Part shown: in pieces, positions 25,017 through 33,487 of the stretch
Numbering within the stretch: position 1 is the stretch's first letter
How the letters are laid out: every line of letters starts with the position of its first letter
Source of the DNA: Vibrio splendidus
Lineage (GTDB): Bacteria; Pseudomonadota; Gammaproteobacteria; Enterobacterales; Vibrionaceae
Direction: 5' to 3'
Length of the DNA: 55,711 bases
NCBI RefSeq assembly: GCF_002873455.1
Contig: NZ_MCUN01000035.1
Span: forward strand, 171,890 to 227,600
The notes under the pieces: generated by a model
The model's database searches: none
Seen by the model: only the letters and a program-made list of their open reading frames with translations
Told to the model about the DNA's origin: nothing
Translations under genes and position numbers: made by a program

Positions 25017-26465
25017 ATGAAAGGTGATATCGGTGTAATTGGCCTAGCAGTAATGGGTCAGAACCTTATCCTAAACATGAACGACCACGGCTTCAAAGTT
25101 GTGGCTCATAACCGTACTGCTGCGAAAGTAGACGAGTTCCTAGAAGGCCCAGCTAAAGGGACTAACATTGTTGGTGCTTACTCTCTAGAAGAGCTAGTTG
25201 AGAAACTAGAAGCGCCACGTAAAGTGATGCTTATGGTTCGTGCTGGTGACGTTGTAGATACGTTCATTGACAAGCTTGTACCACTTCTAGACAAAGGCGA
25301 CATCATCATTGATGGTGGTAACACTAACTTCCCAGATACTAACCGTCGTGTAGCCGCTCTTCGTGAAAAAGGCATTCACTTCATCGGTACAGGTGTTTCT
25401 GGTGGTGAAGAAGGTGCTCGTTTCGGTCCTTCTATCATGCCAGGCGGTTCTCCTGAAGCTTGGGAAGCGGTTAAGCCTATCTTCCAAGGTATCTCTGCGA
25501 AAACTGACGCGGGTGAGCCTTGTTGTGATTGGGTTGGTAACGACGGTGCTGGTCACTTCGTTAAGATGGTTCACAATGGCATCGAATACGGTGACATGCA
25601 GCTTATCACTGAAGCATACCAGTTCATGAAAGATGGCCTAGGTATGAACCACGACGAAATGCAGGCTGTGTTTGCTGACTGGAACAAAACTGAACTAGAT
25701 AGCTACCTAGTAGAAATCACTGCTGACATCCTTGGCTACAAAGATGAAGACGGTGAAGCGCTAGTTGAGAAGATCCTAGACACTGCTGGCCAAAAAGGTA
25801 CAGGCAAATGGACAGGTATCAACGCACTAGACATGGGTATCCCACTGACTCTAATCACTGAGTCTGTATTCTCTCGTTGCCTGTCTGCACTTAAAGACCA
25901 ACGTGTTGAAGCTGAGAAACTGTTCGGTAAAACTGTTGCTCCAATCGAAGGTGATAAGCAAGAGTGGGTTGACGCAGTTCGCCAAGCTCTACTTGCTTCT
26001 AAGATCATTTCTTACGCTCAAGGTTTCATGCTAATGCGTGAAGCGTCGAACGAAAATGGTTGGGATCTAAACTACGGTAACGTTGCACTTATGTGGCGTG
26101 GTGGTTGTATCATCCGTTCTGCATTCCTAGGCAATATTCGTGATGCTTACGAAGCGAACCCAGAGATCGCATTCTTAGGTTCAGATGCATACTTCAAAGG
26201 CATCCTAGACAACTGCATGGGCGCTTGGCGTAAAGTTGCAGCTAAGTCTATGGAATCTGGTATCCCAATGCCATGCATGACTTCTGCACTAACGTTCCTA
26301 GACGGCTACACAACAGCTCGTCTTCCAGCGAACCTTCTACAAGCTCAACGTGACTACTTCGGTGCTCACACTTATGAGCGTACTGACCGTCCACGTGGTG
26401 AATTCTTCCACACAAACTGGACTGGTACAGGCGGCGACACTGCTTCTACAACTTACGACGTATAA
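25017..26465 (+). CDS. gnd: 6-phosphogluconate dehydrogenase (decarboxylating)
   Basis: Converts 6-phosphogluconate to ribulose 5-phosphate with CO2 and NADPH. The enzyme has 482 residues, typical of the long homodimeric form. The NADP fold begins GVIGLAVMGQNLILNMNDHG; the catalytic-site motifs are GGEEGARFGPSIMPGG and NDGAGHFVKMVHNGIEYGDM with the lysine near residue 183. The C-terminus has the expected FFHTNWTGTGG. GGAGAT is about seven bases before the ATG. It ends the zwf-pgl-gnd operon and is followed by a strong terminator at 26523. Confidence 0.98.
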   Translation: MKGDIGVIGLAVMGQNLILNMNDHGFKVVAHNRTAAKVDEFLEGPAKGTNIVGAYSLEELVEKLEAPRKVMLMVRAGDVVDTFIDKLVPLLDKGDIIIDGGNTNFPDTNRRVAALREKGIHFIGTGVSGGEEGARFGPSIMPGGSPEAWEAVKPIFQGISAKTDAGEPCCDWVGNDGAGHFVKMVHNGIEYGDMQLITEAYQFMKDGLGMNHDEMQAVFADWNKTELDSYLVEITADILGYKDEDGEALVEKILDTAGQKGTGKWTGINALDMGIPLTLITESVFSRCLSALKDQRVEAEKLFGKTVAPIEGDKQEWVDAVRQALLASKIISYAQGFMLMREASNENGWDLNYGNVALMWRGGCIIRSAFLGNIRDAYEANPEIAFLGSDAYFKGILDNCMGAWRKVAAKSMESGIPMPCMTSALTFLDGYTTARLPANLLQAQRDYFGAHTYERTDRPRGEFFHTNWTGTGGDTASTTYDV

Positions 26466-26522
26466 TCGTTAGTTAGGAGCTGTTAAGAGCACGTTTGTTC
26501 TTTACGCTGTAAACTAGAAAAC

Positions 26523-26550
26523 AAAAGGATGCCAATGGGCATCCTTTTTT
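26523..26550 (+). terminator. Terminator of the zwf-pgl-gnd operon
   Basis: GGATGCC at 26527-26533 pairs with GGCATCC at 26538-26544, extended by A and T runs (26523-26526 and 26545-26550). The A-run also gives function on the minus strand for the convergent HD-GYP gene. Confidence 0.88.
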
Positions 26551-26594
26551 GTTGGTTCACGTTCTCTTCGCCCGAATAACAAAGAAGCTATCGT

Positions 26595-27743
26595 TTAAGC
26601 TGTCATTAAATGCGGCTGAGCATCGTCGTTGTATTGCTCACGAATTGCCATAAAGCCGTCTAGGTTCTGCTTAAGAGCCTCAACACACTCTGGGTCAAAC
26701 ATTGAACCGTTCTGCACTTCAATGTATTCCATCACTTCATCGAGTGACCACGCATGCTTATAGGCTCTTTTACTCATCAGCGCATCGAATACATCGGCTA
26801 ATGTCACTATTCGAGCCTCTAGTGGTATCTCTGCGTTACTCAAAGCATCAGGTAGTCCTGACCCATCAAAGTATTCATGATGGTGGCGCACAATATTCTT
26901 AATGAATTGAATCTCCTCACTGCACATCGAGCTGTGGTGGGAAAGGGCAACTACATCATCAATCATTTCTTCGCCATACAACGTGTGATTGTTCATGATG
27001 TTTCTTTCTTCTTCATTGAAACGCGCGCTACTGAATAGCACCTTATCTGGAATTCGATACTTTCCTATGTCATGAAAGGGCGCATACAACCGAATTCGAT
27101 GAATGAATTGGTGGGTGATTTCTCTTTTGGTGTGCGACAGAGTACGAGCAATTTGTTCACTGTATTTACCCATGCGGATTAGGTGTTCTTTGGTTTCTGG
27201 ATCTCGTGCATGACCCATGTTTAATGCTATCGCTAAAGAGGATTGAAAGTGACGCTGGCGCTCAAACCATTGAACGAAAAGGCTAGAAATGACTTGAGTG
27301 AGGTAGGCGATATCACACTGAATAATTTGGTTAGCAAAAAATCCTGTTGATGAAGCATTGATAAATACAAACCCAAGATTACTTTCTTGGTGATGAATAG
27401 GTGTTGTATAGCTGCTTTGATGACCGAGATTGAGTAGGTGAGATATTTGTTTGGTTGAGCTAATGGTGGTGAGGTCGTTAATGATTCGAGTATCTAAAGA
27501 CTCTGCCATGCGAGACAAAGCCGATTCTGGCGTAAGTTCTTGCTCAATGTGGCGATGCTCTGCTTTTTGGCACAGAGTGTCCGAAACAAAGTAATTCGAC
27601 GCTCTATTTTCATTGCACAGTACGACCGAGAGCCTAGACAGAATGGGGTAGTGTTCGCGAGCTAGCCGAAAGAGATCATCAACGATGGCGATAATGTCTT
27701 TATCTTGGGCGGCTACTCTGCTGATTTGGGAGTAGTCAAACAT
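26595..27743 (-). CDS. HD-GYP-family protein with N-terminal GAF-like domain
   Basis: I start at the ATG at 27743, 382 residues; the longer frame opens with TTG too close to its AAGG. Residues 1 to about 170 look like a GAF-type sensory region. The HD domain begins near 185 with the HD pair at 224-225 (APFHDIGKYRIPDKVL), followed by HTLYGEEMIDD, the HHHEYFDGSGLP segment near 287-298, and LADVFDALMSKRAY. HD-GYP enzymes break down cyclic di-GMP, and the usual motif reads HHE..DG.GYP; here tyrosine is replaced by leucine (L297). The metal-binding H and D residues look intact, so activity is possible but substrate specificity may differ. Confidence 0.9.
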   Translation of the reverse strand: MFDYSQISRVAAQDKDIIAIVDDLFRLAREHYPILSRLSVVLCNENRASNYFVSDTLCQKAEHRHIEQELTPESALSRMAESLDTRIINDLTTISSTKQISHLLNLGHQSSYTTPIHHQESNLGFVFINASSTGFFANQIIQCDIAYLTQVISSLFVQWFERQRHFQSSLAIALNMGHARDPETKEHLIRMGKYSEQIARTLSHTKREITHQFIHRIRLYAPFHDIGKYRIPDKVLFSSARFNEEERNIMNNHTLYGEEMIDDVVALSHHSSMCSEEIQFIKNIVRHHHEYFDGSGLPDALSNAEIPLEARIVTLADVFDALMSKRAYKHAWSLDEVMEYIEVQNGSMFDPECVEALKQNLDGFMAIREQYNDDAQPHLMTA

Positions 27744-28180
27744 GGTCAAAGCCAACCTTTATTTATAATTATATCATTGTTTAGTATCGTTATTTGTAGG
27801 TTTATATACCACTTATAACATAGCATCGTGCTGTTGATTAGCAACACTGCGTTCTAATAAGTTTATAATTCATTACTTAAAATGGGGATATTTCATGCTT
27901 CTATCATGGTTTTTGTTAACTTGAACGAATTTGGTCGATATCTAAGAAGAGCACTCGTCGGTATAGCATGGCGGTGTTGCACGCAACATTAGGATAGTAA
28001 GTGACCATTTTAAAATTAAATTGAAAGATAAATAGGATCACGAGCATGCTTTATGCCATCATAAAGGCATAGATAAGGGCAATGGATGTAATGCCCAAGT
28101 GATTGAGCTAGAAGCGGTCAGTGATGACGGTGTTCTAGAGTATATTCAAGGCCTTTAGTTGCCTTGGAAAAGGTAAAGAT
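27744..28180. other. Intergenic region, 437 bp, with a gene-like fragment
   Basis: The region between divergent genes should hold both promoters. From 28036 to 28158 a frame of 40 codons without an ATG reads protein-like (its C-terminus is VIELEAVSDDGVLEYIQGL), ending 22 bases before the VF530-family gene. It may be a remnant or chance. The Shine-Dalgarno of the next gene is GGAAAAGG. Confidence 0.35.
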
Positions 28181-28594
28181 ATGACTGAAGAAGAAAGAAT
28201 CGAACTGCAACAAAACAACCCACTGCACGGCTTGAAGCTAGATACTATGATCACTGAATTAGTGGATCATTACGGTTGGGAAATTTTGGATGCAGCAATG
28301 CGCATGAACTGCTTTAACACTAAGCCGACTGTGGCAAGTGCTGTTAAATACCTGAAGAAAACGGAATGGGCTCGTGAGAAGGTTGAAAACTTCTACCTTT
28401 ACCGTTTCAAGCGTATGCCTAAAGCATCGGACATTGAATACCAGATGCCTCCGCGTTCACGCACATTCCGTCATGGGTTAGAGCCTCGTGAGCCAATGGA
28501 ATTGACGGTTGAATCGATTCTAGCATCTCAAGCTAAAGCGGCATCTGCATTTAAAGAGCGTCGTGGCGGCAACGGTCGTAACTTTCGTCGTTAA
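28181..28594 (+). CDS. VF530 (DUF2132) family protein
   Basis: A 137-residue protein whose N-terminal 75 residues match the VF530 family: NNPLHGLKLDTMITELVDHY, GWEILDAAMRMNCF and PTVASAVKYLKKTEWAREKV. The family is small, helical and believed to bind DNA. Here it is followed by a C-terminal extension of about 60 residues that is basic and low in complexity (EPREPMELTVESILASQAK and a tail FKERRGGNGRNFRR), consistent with nucleic-acid binding. The start is supported by GGAAAAGGTAAAG before the ATG. A terminator lies 120 bases beyond the stop. The cellular role is unknown. Confidence 0.88.
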   Translation: MTEEERIELQQNNPLHGLKLDTMITELVDHYGWEILDAAMRMNCFNTKPTVASAVKYLKKTEWAREKVENFYLYRFKRMPKASDIEYQMPPRSRTFRHGLEPREPMELTVESILASQAKAASAFKERRGGNGRNFRR

Positions 28595-28597
28595 TAA

Positions 28598-28660
28598 TAG
28601 GGCGTCGTTAATAGAAATGCGTCGCTAGTAAAAGGGCGCCGTTAGTTTTAACGTCACTAT
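28598..28660. repeat. Imperfect triple repeat after the VF530-family gene
   Basis: GCGTCGTTAATAG (from about 28603) recurs as GCGTCGCTAGTAA and GCGCCGTTAGTTT at intervals of about 17 and 18 bases, and a related TCGTCGTTAATAA overlaps the end of the gene itself. The array probably arose by tandem duplication of the gene's last codons. Confidence 0.5.
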
Positions 28661-28714
28661 GTAAAGGCGTAAGTCGAGTATCGTCAGATAGATGAAGCCT
28701 TGACTGCAAAAGAC

Positions 28715-28740
28715 AAAAGGAGCCTAAGTGCTCCTTTTTT
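28715..28740. terminator. Terminator between convergent genes
   Basis: AAAAGGAGC at 28715-28723 pairs with GCTCCTTTT at 28730-28738, loop of six bases, T-run to 28740. Functions for the VF530-family gene and possibly, with the A-run, for the small membrane gene on the other strand. Confidence 0.88.
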
Positions 28741-28766
28741 AATGCGTGTCGCTTTAGTCGCTCGCC

Positions 28767-28958
28767 TTAAGCTTCGCGGTTCTTTCTTTGATTCTTCCAA
28801 AGGTCAACGACATAGACAATAGCGCTGATCAGTAAGAATAGCGCTGACACAGAAAACAGAGCGGGCATTTTTAGGATCCACGCGAATGTGGCAGCAAGAA
28901 AAGCGACAAAGCAAATGAGTCGACTTGATGACATGACATGACCGAGTTTAATGTTCAT
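28767..28958 (-). CDS. Small two-helix membrane protein, unknown function
   Basis: A 63-residue protein with an excellent ribosome binding site (TTAGGAGGCG before the ATG). Two hydrophobic helices are evident, near residues 14-29 (LICFVAFLAATFAWIL) and 33-52 (LFSVSALFLLISAIVYVVDL), followed by a basic tail (WKNQRKNREA). This places both ends probably on the cytoplasmic side. No family is recognised. It is transcribed alone between a convergent VF530-family gene and a repeat-containing non-coding stretch. Confidence 0.75.
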   Translation of the reverse strand: MNIKLGHVMSSSRLICFVAFLAATFAWILKMPALFSVSALFLLISAIVYVVDLWKNQRKNREA

Positions 28959-29177
28959 AACGCCTCCTAATGAAGTCTCACTTTCGACAGGAGAATTATC
29001 CCACCTTTGGCAGAGTAAAGGCTAAAAAATAGTCTAAATTGTTATCAAATTAGCTAATTGAAGGACTCGCCTCACACATTTTAATTTGGCTATTTTATAA
29101 GCAATAAAATAAAGGGATAGATATTGAGAGGGTGAGTTTTTGGACACCTTTCCAGTTGCAAGCTTATTGAACCGAAT
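28959..29177. other. Upstream region of the small membrane gene, 219 bp
   Basis: AT-rich DNA containing the promoter of the 63-residue gene on the minus strand. No further element was recognised. It continues directly into the repeat array described separately. Confidence 0.35.
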
Positions 29178-29302
29178 GTCTAGTCAGCATAGAACCTATT
29201 TCGCGTAAAACTTAGTTGGTATAGAACCTGGTTAGCATAAACCTAGTTAGCATTGAACTTAGTTGGTACAAACCTAGTTGGTATAGAACCTACATCGTAT
29301 AA
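29178..29302. repeat. Degenerate 15-16 bp tandem repeat array (about eight units)
   Basis: Successive units read TCTAGTCAGCATAGAA, CCTATTTCGCGTAAAA, CTTAGTTGGTATAGAA, CCTGGTTAGCATAAA, CCTAGTTAGCATTGAA, CTTAGTTGGTACAAA, CCTAGTTGGTATAGAA and CCTACATCGTATAAAA. The last unit is the end of the TSUP gene, covering its stop codon. Copies differ at several positions, so it is an old or diverged minisatellite. It is likely to vary in number between strains. Confidence 0.75.
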
Positions 29303-30048
29303 AAGAAGTAAGCGGTGATCAAAAAGCTCGCAATAATCACTGTGGTGCGAACATATTGTTGAGGAATGCGGCGAGAGATTTTTGCTGAATAGTAACCACC
29401 TACCAATGTACCAAATAATACGGCCATGCCTGACGGCCAATCAATCGAACCATTCACAACAAAGAACACGATTGCCGCGAGTGATGCGCATGCCGATACC
29501 AACAATTTGATGCCATTCATCACGTTGATGTTGGTATACCCTGCCAGAGCTAAGTAGCTCAACGTCACTATCCCCAAACCTGCATTAAAATAACCACCAT
29601 AGATACACACGATCAAAAGCAATACAGCTGAAAAGAATACCCCTGCGCTGGTGGCGTGTTTATGTTTTGCTGTTGCTTGCTTAAGCCACTTATTGAGCGT
29701 GCCACCAAACGTGAAAAGCAAAGCAGCAAATAGCAGTAACCAAGGCACGGATTGAGTGAACAGGGCTTCTGGTGTGTGCAGCAGTAGAAACGCTCCGATG
29801 CCACCACCAACTACACACAAACTAATGGTCAGTTTTAGTTGCTTAGTACCAGATTGAATTTCGTGGCGTAGAGCGTAGGCTCCGCTAATGTAGCCAGCGC
29901 ATGAAGCAAAGGTATTGGTCGCGTTGGCCGCAATTGGAGGCACGCCAGCAAACAAGAGAGCGGGGAAGGTGACGAAGCTGCCTCCTCCTGCTATGGAGTT
30001 AAGTACACCGCCAACCACTCCCGATAAGAATAGAATCAACCAATCCAT
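29290..30048 (-). CDS. TSUP (TauE/SafE) family membrane transporter
   Basis: A 252-residue inner-membrane protein with about eight helices. I start at the ATG at 30048 (MDWLILFLSGVVGGVLNSIA); the longer frame begins with TTG and adds five residues with no ribosome binding site. TSUP signatures are GGVLNSIAGGGSFVTFPALL in the first repeat half and GVFFSAVLLLIVCIYGGYFN with GLGIVTL and NIMNGIKLLVS-like NVMNGIKLLVSACASLA in the second. Family members export or import sulphur compounds such as sulphite, sulphoacetate or taurine derivatives. The substrate here is unknown. The 3' end lies in the degenerate repeat array, so the C-terminal residues may be repeat-derived. Confidence 0.9.
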   Translation of the reverse strand: MDWLILFLSGVVGGVLNSIAGGGSFVTFPALLFAGVPPIAANATNTFASCAGYISGAYALRHEIQSGTKQLKLTISLCVVGGGIGAFLLLHTPEALFTQSVPWLLLFAALLFTFGGTLNKWLKQATAKHKHATSAGVFFSAVLLLIVCIYGGYFNAGLGIVTLSYLALAGYTNINVMNGIKLLVSACASLAAIVFFVVNGSIDWPSGMAVLFGTLVGGYYSAKISRRIPQQYVRTTVIIASFLITAYFFYTM

Positions 30049-30183
30049 AGTTTTAGAATCCAATACGTTAACTAACGAGTTACCTTACTTGAATTTGTTA
30101 TGGATATCAGAGCTGTGCGTCTTGAAAGTGTGAGTTTGTGAGTTTGCTATCACCTTTGGGCATTGGTTTTTTGTTTTACTGAA

Positions 30184-30209
30184 AAGAAAAAGGAGCCGAT
30201 GGCTCCTTT
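30184..30209 (-). terminator. Terminator of the tctCBA operon
   Basis: AAAGGAGCC at 30189-30197 pairs with GGCTCCTTT at 30201-30209 around a three-base loop. The A-rich run to its left provides the U-tract on the minus strand, 30 bases beyond the tctA stop. Confidence 0.85.
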
Positions 30210-30238
30210 CGTTGATTTCGAGTCTCTTTGCTAGAGTT

Positions 30239-31759
30239 TTACACTTCTACCGGCTTCGATTTTAAGCTTCTAAATAGCTTTACTAGGATTGGGCTAGACA
30301 GTACCAGCACAGCCAGAATAGTGAACGTCATCGTGATTGGACGCTCCCAAAGGAAACTCAGTTCGCCATCACTGATCATCAGTGCTCGTCGTAGGTTTTC
30401 TTCCATTAGCCCACCAAGGATAAAACCTAGAAGTAATGGGGCAAGTGGAAAATTAGCTAACCTCAACGCTATCGCAACCATAGCAACAATGAGCATCACA
30501 AATACATCCATTGTATTGAAAGACACTAAGTACACGCCTGTGATTGAGAAGAAGATAATCATTGGTAGTAGTACCGTCCTTGGTACCGCTAGCAGTTTAG
30601 ATATGTAAGGGATCAACGGTAGGTTTAAGATAACCAATACGATGTTGCCAAAGTACATAGAGATGATCACTGACCAGAATACATCAGGGTGCTCAACGAA
30701 CAAGCGAGGGCCCGGCTGAATGCCGTAAGCGATTAGGGCACCAAGCATGATTGCCGTTGTGCCTGAACCTGGAATACCAAGCGTCAGTAGCGGAACGAAT
30801 GAACCACTTGATGCTGCGTTATTTGCTGATTCTGGAGCGACAAGGCCACGAATACTGCCTTTACCAAACTCTTTCTGCTTATCTTTTGGCGCAAGGCTAC
30901 GTTCCATACCGTAACTCAAGAACGCTGCGATAGTTGCACCAGCACCGGGTAGAACACCCGTAAAGAAGCCGAGAATTGAAGAACGAATCGAAACCGGTGC
31001 TACTTCTTTGAACTCTTCTTTGGTAATTTTCATGCTACCAATATCAGCCATTTTTTGACTTTCTTCGCCGCTGGTGTCTTTCTCTGGTTTCAAAATCCCC
31101 ATTAAAGTTTCACCTAAAGCGAAGGTTGCCATAGCAAGAAGTAGGAAACTAAAGCCATCCATTAGGTCTGTTAGGCCAAACGTGAAACGCTCAACACCAA
31201 CGCCTTTGTCGATACCAACAGTAGATAACATCAAACCAAGAATGGTCATCATCCATGCCTTTATTACCTGACCTGGGCCTGCAAACGCTGCTACAGCCGA
31301 TAGACCTAACAACATCAATGCGAAGTAGTCTGACGACTGGAAGCTCAATGAGACGCTTGCTAGAGCCGGTGCTGCAATCAAAAGCATGATTGCTGATAGC
31401 GTACCGCCAGTGAAAGAAGAGTAGGCTGCTAGTGCCAACGCTTTACCAGCTTGGCCTTTTTGTGCCATTGGGTAGCCGTCGAATGCGGTTACTACCGTTG
31501 AAGAGCAACCCGGAGCATTGATTAAGATTGATGACGTTGAGCCACCAAATACTGCGCCGTAGTACACACCTGCCATTAAGATTAAGCCAGAAGAAGGATC
31601 TAGGCCGTATGTAATCGGGATCATCAACGCGATTGCTGAAATTGGACCTAGCCCCGGAAGCATACCGATGAAGGTACCCACGAAGCAGCCCACAATTACC
31701 ATCATGATGTTCATTGGCATCACAGCGGTCGAAAGTCCTTGTAAAATTCCGTCTAACAT
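30239..31759 (-). CDS. tctA: Tripartite tricarboxylate transporter, large membrane subunit TctA
   Basis: A 506-residue permease with about eleven to twelve helices, the main translocation subunit of a TTT carboxylate uptake system. The first motif GMLPGLGPISAIALMIPITY and the second, GFFTGVLPGAGATIAAFLSY, are the two glycine-proline loops expected in each half of TctA. Also seen are YGAVFGGSTSSILINAPG and PLLTLGIPGSGTTAIMLGAL. It imports citrate or related tri- or dicarboxylates with sodium, using TctC to capture substrate in the periplasm. It follows tctB by ten bases, ends the operon and has its own terminator. Confidence 0.96.
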   Translation of the reverse strand: MLDGILQGLSTAVMPMNIMMVIVGCFVGTFIGMLPGLGPISAIALMIPITYGLDPSSGLILMAGVYYGAVFGGSTSSILINAPGCSSTVVTAFDGYPMAQKGQAGKALALAAYSSFTGGTLSAIMLLIAAPALASVSLSFQSSDYFALMLLGLSAVAAFAGPGQVIKAWMMTILGLMLSTVGIDKGVGVERFTFGLTDLMDGFSFLLLAMATFALGETLMGILKPEKDTSGEESQKMADIGSMKITKEEFKEVAPVSIRSSILGFFTGVLPGAGATIAAFLSYGMERSLAPKDKQKEFGKGSIRGLVAPESANNAASSGSFVPLLTLGIPGSGTTAIMLGALIAYGIQPGPRLFVEHPDVFWSVIISMYFGNIVLVILNLPLIPYISKLLAVPRTVLLPMIIFFSITGVYLVSFNTMDVFVMLIVAMVAIALRLANFPLAPLLLGFILGGLMEENLRRALMISDGELSFLWERPITMTFTILAVLVLSSPILVKLFRSLKSKPVEV

Positions 31760-31769
31760 AATGTTATCC

Positions 31770-32270
31770 CTACCAAAGAGTGAAGATTAAGCCAGGCTCT
31801 AGGTAGATATCTAAGCCTTGAGTTAATAATAAAAAGAACGCGATAACGAAAGGAAATGACGCGCCAAATAAAACAGATTTACGGCGCTCACCCAATAGGT
31901 AAAAGCCAGCAAGCAAGAAGAAGCTGGTTGCTAAAACAAAGCCAAGATAAGTCAGTCCAACACCGTACAAAGCCATTAACACTAAAAAGCCAATAAGCAG
32001 CTTCCAGTTCAGCGGCGTGGTGTCGCATGAAACCTTCTGGTCCGGTTGTCCTGTAACTAGTAGGATCAACGACAGGCCGATGCCGATAAACGTTAATAGG
32101 GTAGGTAAAGTTCTTGCAGTGAAGGGTTCGTACTCGTCACCGGGAAACAAAGGAATTAGCGTGGTTTGGTAGCCATAGCACAAGCACGCCAGCATAAAGA
32201 TCATGGCTCCGATGCGATCTTTCGATAGCAAAGATTCCTTACTCAAAAATTTGGTTGGTAAGTCCGACAT
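31770..32270 (-). CDS. tctB: Tripartite tricarboxylate transporter, small membrane subunit TctB
   Basis: A 166-residue protein with four predicted helices, the small membrane subunit that partners TctA. I take the ATG at 32270 (MSDLPTKFLSKESL), because GGAG lies about seven bases upstream; the longer frame from 32345 adds 25 residues with no ribosome binding site. The helices are near GAMIFMLACLCYGYQT, TLLTFIGIGLSLILLV, LLIGFLVLMALYGVGLTYLG and the pair at the end. The family is poorly conserved in sequence, so the call depends also on its position between tctC and tctA. The 245-bp gap to tctC holds a small hairpin. Confidence 0.9.
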   Translation of the reverse strand: MSDLPTKFLSKESLLSKDRIGAMIFMLACLCYGYQTTLIPLFPGDEYEPFTARTLPTLLTFIGIGLSLILLVTGQPDQKVSCDTTPLNWKLLIGFLVLMALYGVGLTYLGFVLATSFFLLAGFYLLGERRKSVLFGASFPFVIAFFLLLTQGLDIYLEPGLIFTLW

Positions 32271-32484
32271 ATCCAACTCCATTTGGGATGGTATAGAAAG
32301 TAAAAAAGCCGTACATGAGCGAGTCAATGAAATGTCTGGGATCACTAACCAAAGGTAAGCGAATTACGGTACTGGTTTATCAGCCACTTGCGTTTACAAC
32401 GAATCGGCAAGCGTTAGTAATACGTCTACGAATAAACAAAGGAGTTTGAAGTTAACTCATGTACGGCGAAACAAGGAAAGAGTA

Positions 32485-32504
32485 AGAGGGCACATAGACC
32501 CTCT
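32485..32504 (-). promoter_or_regulatory. Intercistronic hairpin between tctC and tctB
   Basis: AGAGGG at 32485-32490 pairs with CCCTCT at 32499-32504, 12 bases after the tctC stop on the minus strand, with no clear U-tract. Such hairpins after a binding-protein gene can protect its mRNA and give higher binding-protein levels than membrane subunits; that role is inferred. Confidence 0.45.
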
Positions 32505-32515
32505 ATGGTTGCTGG

Positions 32516-33487
32516 TTATTTCAAGAAACCAAGCTCACGCATTAGGTCGCCCATCTGTTTTTCTTGGTCTTCTAGGAAGGCGTAAAAATCTTTGTCAGCT
32601 TTGTAGTTGTCAATCCAACCGTTACGGTCACGAACCACCTGCCATTCATCAGTCTTGTACATTTTGCCAAGCGCTACATTCCACTCGTCGATTTTTGCTT
32701 GGCTAGTACCTGGTGCAGCGAAGAAGCCACGCCAGTTAGCAAATACTGTTTCGTTGCCGTACTCAGTTAGTGTTGGGATGTTTGGTGCCGCATCAAGACG
32801 TTTTGGTGCCGTTACTGCCAATACTTTTACTTGGCCTGATTTAGACATTTCTAGCACTTCACCAAGGCCTGTCGAAAGCAGTTGCGTTTCGCCAGATAAT
32901 AGAGCCGCCATTGCTTTACCACCTGCATCGTAAGCAATGTATCGCACTTTCTTCGCATCAAAACCTTCGCCTTTGAACGCTGCCGCTACAACAAGGTGGT
33001 CCATGCTGCCACGAGCCGAGCCGCCTGCGATTTTCACTTTACGTGGGTTGCTTTCAAATTCTTTTACTACGTCTTCCCAAGTGTTGTACTTCGAATCAGC
33101 AGACGCAACGATTGCGCCATAGTCGGCAATAGTTGCTGCTACCGGAGTCAGGTCACGGAAAGATTGAGGGAAGATACCGGTCAGCGAGCGCACAACGATA
33201 GGTGTTGAGTTCACCATCAGCGTGTCTTCTTGACGTTGAGCCGTCTCGATTAAGTGAGCAATTGCTTTACCACCGCCACCACCAGATAGATTTTGGAAAG
33301 AGACATTTTCTACGATGTCTGATTTCACCAATACATCACCCGTGCCACGCGCCGTCATATCCCAACCACCGCCAGCGCCGCCAGGGATTAGGAAGTGGAT
33401 TTTTTCTACGTCAGCAGCAAAAGTGTTAAAAGAAAAGGTTGCTGCGATGATAGAAGCCGCAATAGTAGGTTTCAGTGCCTTGAACAT
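32516..33487 (-). CDS. tctC: Tripartite tricarboxylate transporter, substrate-binding protein TctC
   Basis: A 323-residue periplasmic binding protein of the Bug/TctC family. Residues 1-24 form a signal peptide (TIAASIIAATFSFNTFA followed by AD). The mature protein begins with IHFLIPGGAGGGWDMTARGT, the ligand-loop motif of TctC proteins, and later has VKIAGGSARGSMDHLVVAA and LLSTGLGEVLEMSKSGQVKV typical of the second lobe. It captures a carboxylate for TctAB. It is first in the operon and must be expressed from a promoter in the 490-bp gap upstream. The CitA/CitB-like pair at 19.9 kb may regulate it; there is no adjacent TctD/TctE. Confidence 0.95.
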   Translation of the reverse strand: MFKALKPTIAASIIAATFSFNTFAADVEKIHFLIPGGAGGGWDMTARGTGDVLVKSDIVENVSFQNLSGGGGGKAIAHLIETAQRQEDTLMVNSTPIVVRSLTGIFPQSFRDLTPVAATIADYGAIVASADSKYNTWEDVVKEFESNPRKVKIAGGSARGSMDHLVVAAAFKGEGFDAKKVRYIAYDAGGKAMAALLSGETQLLSTGLGEVLEMSKSGQVKVLAVTAPKRLDAAPNIPTLTEYGNETVFANWRGFFAAPGTSQAKIDEWNVALGKMYKTDEWQVVRDRNGWIDNYKADKDFYAFLEDQEKQMGDLMRELGFLK

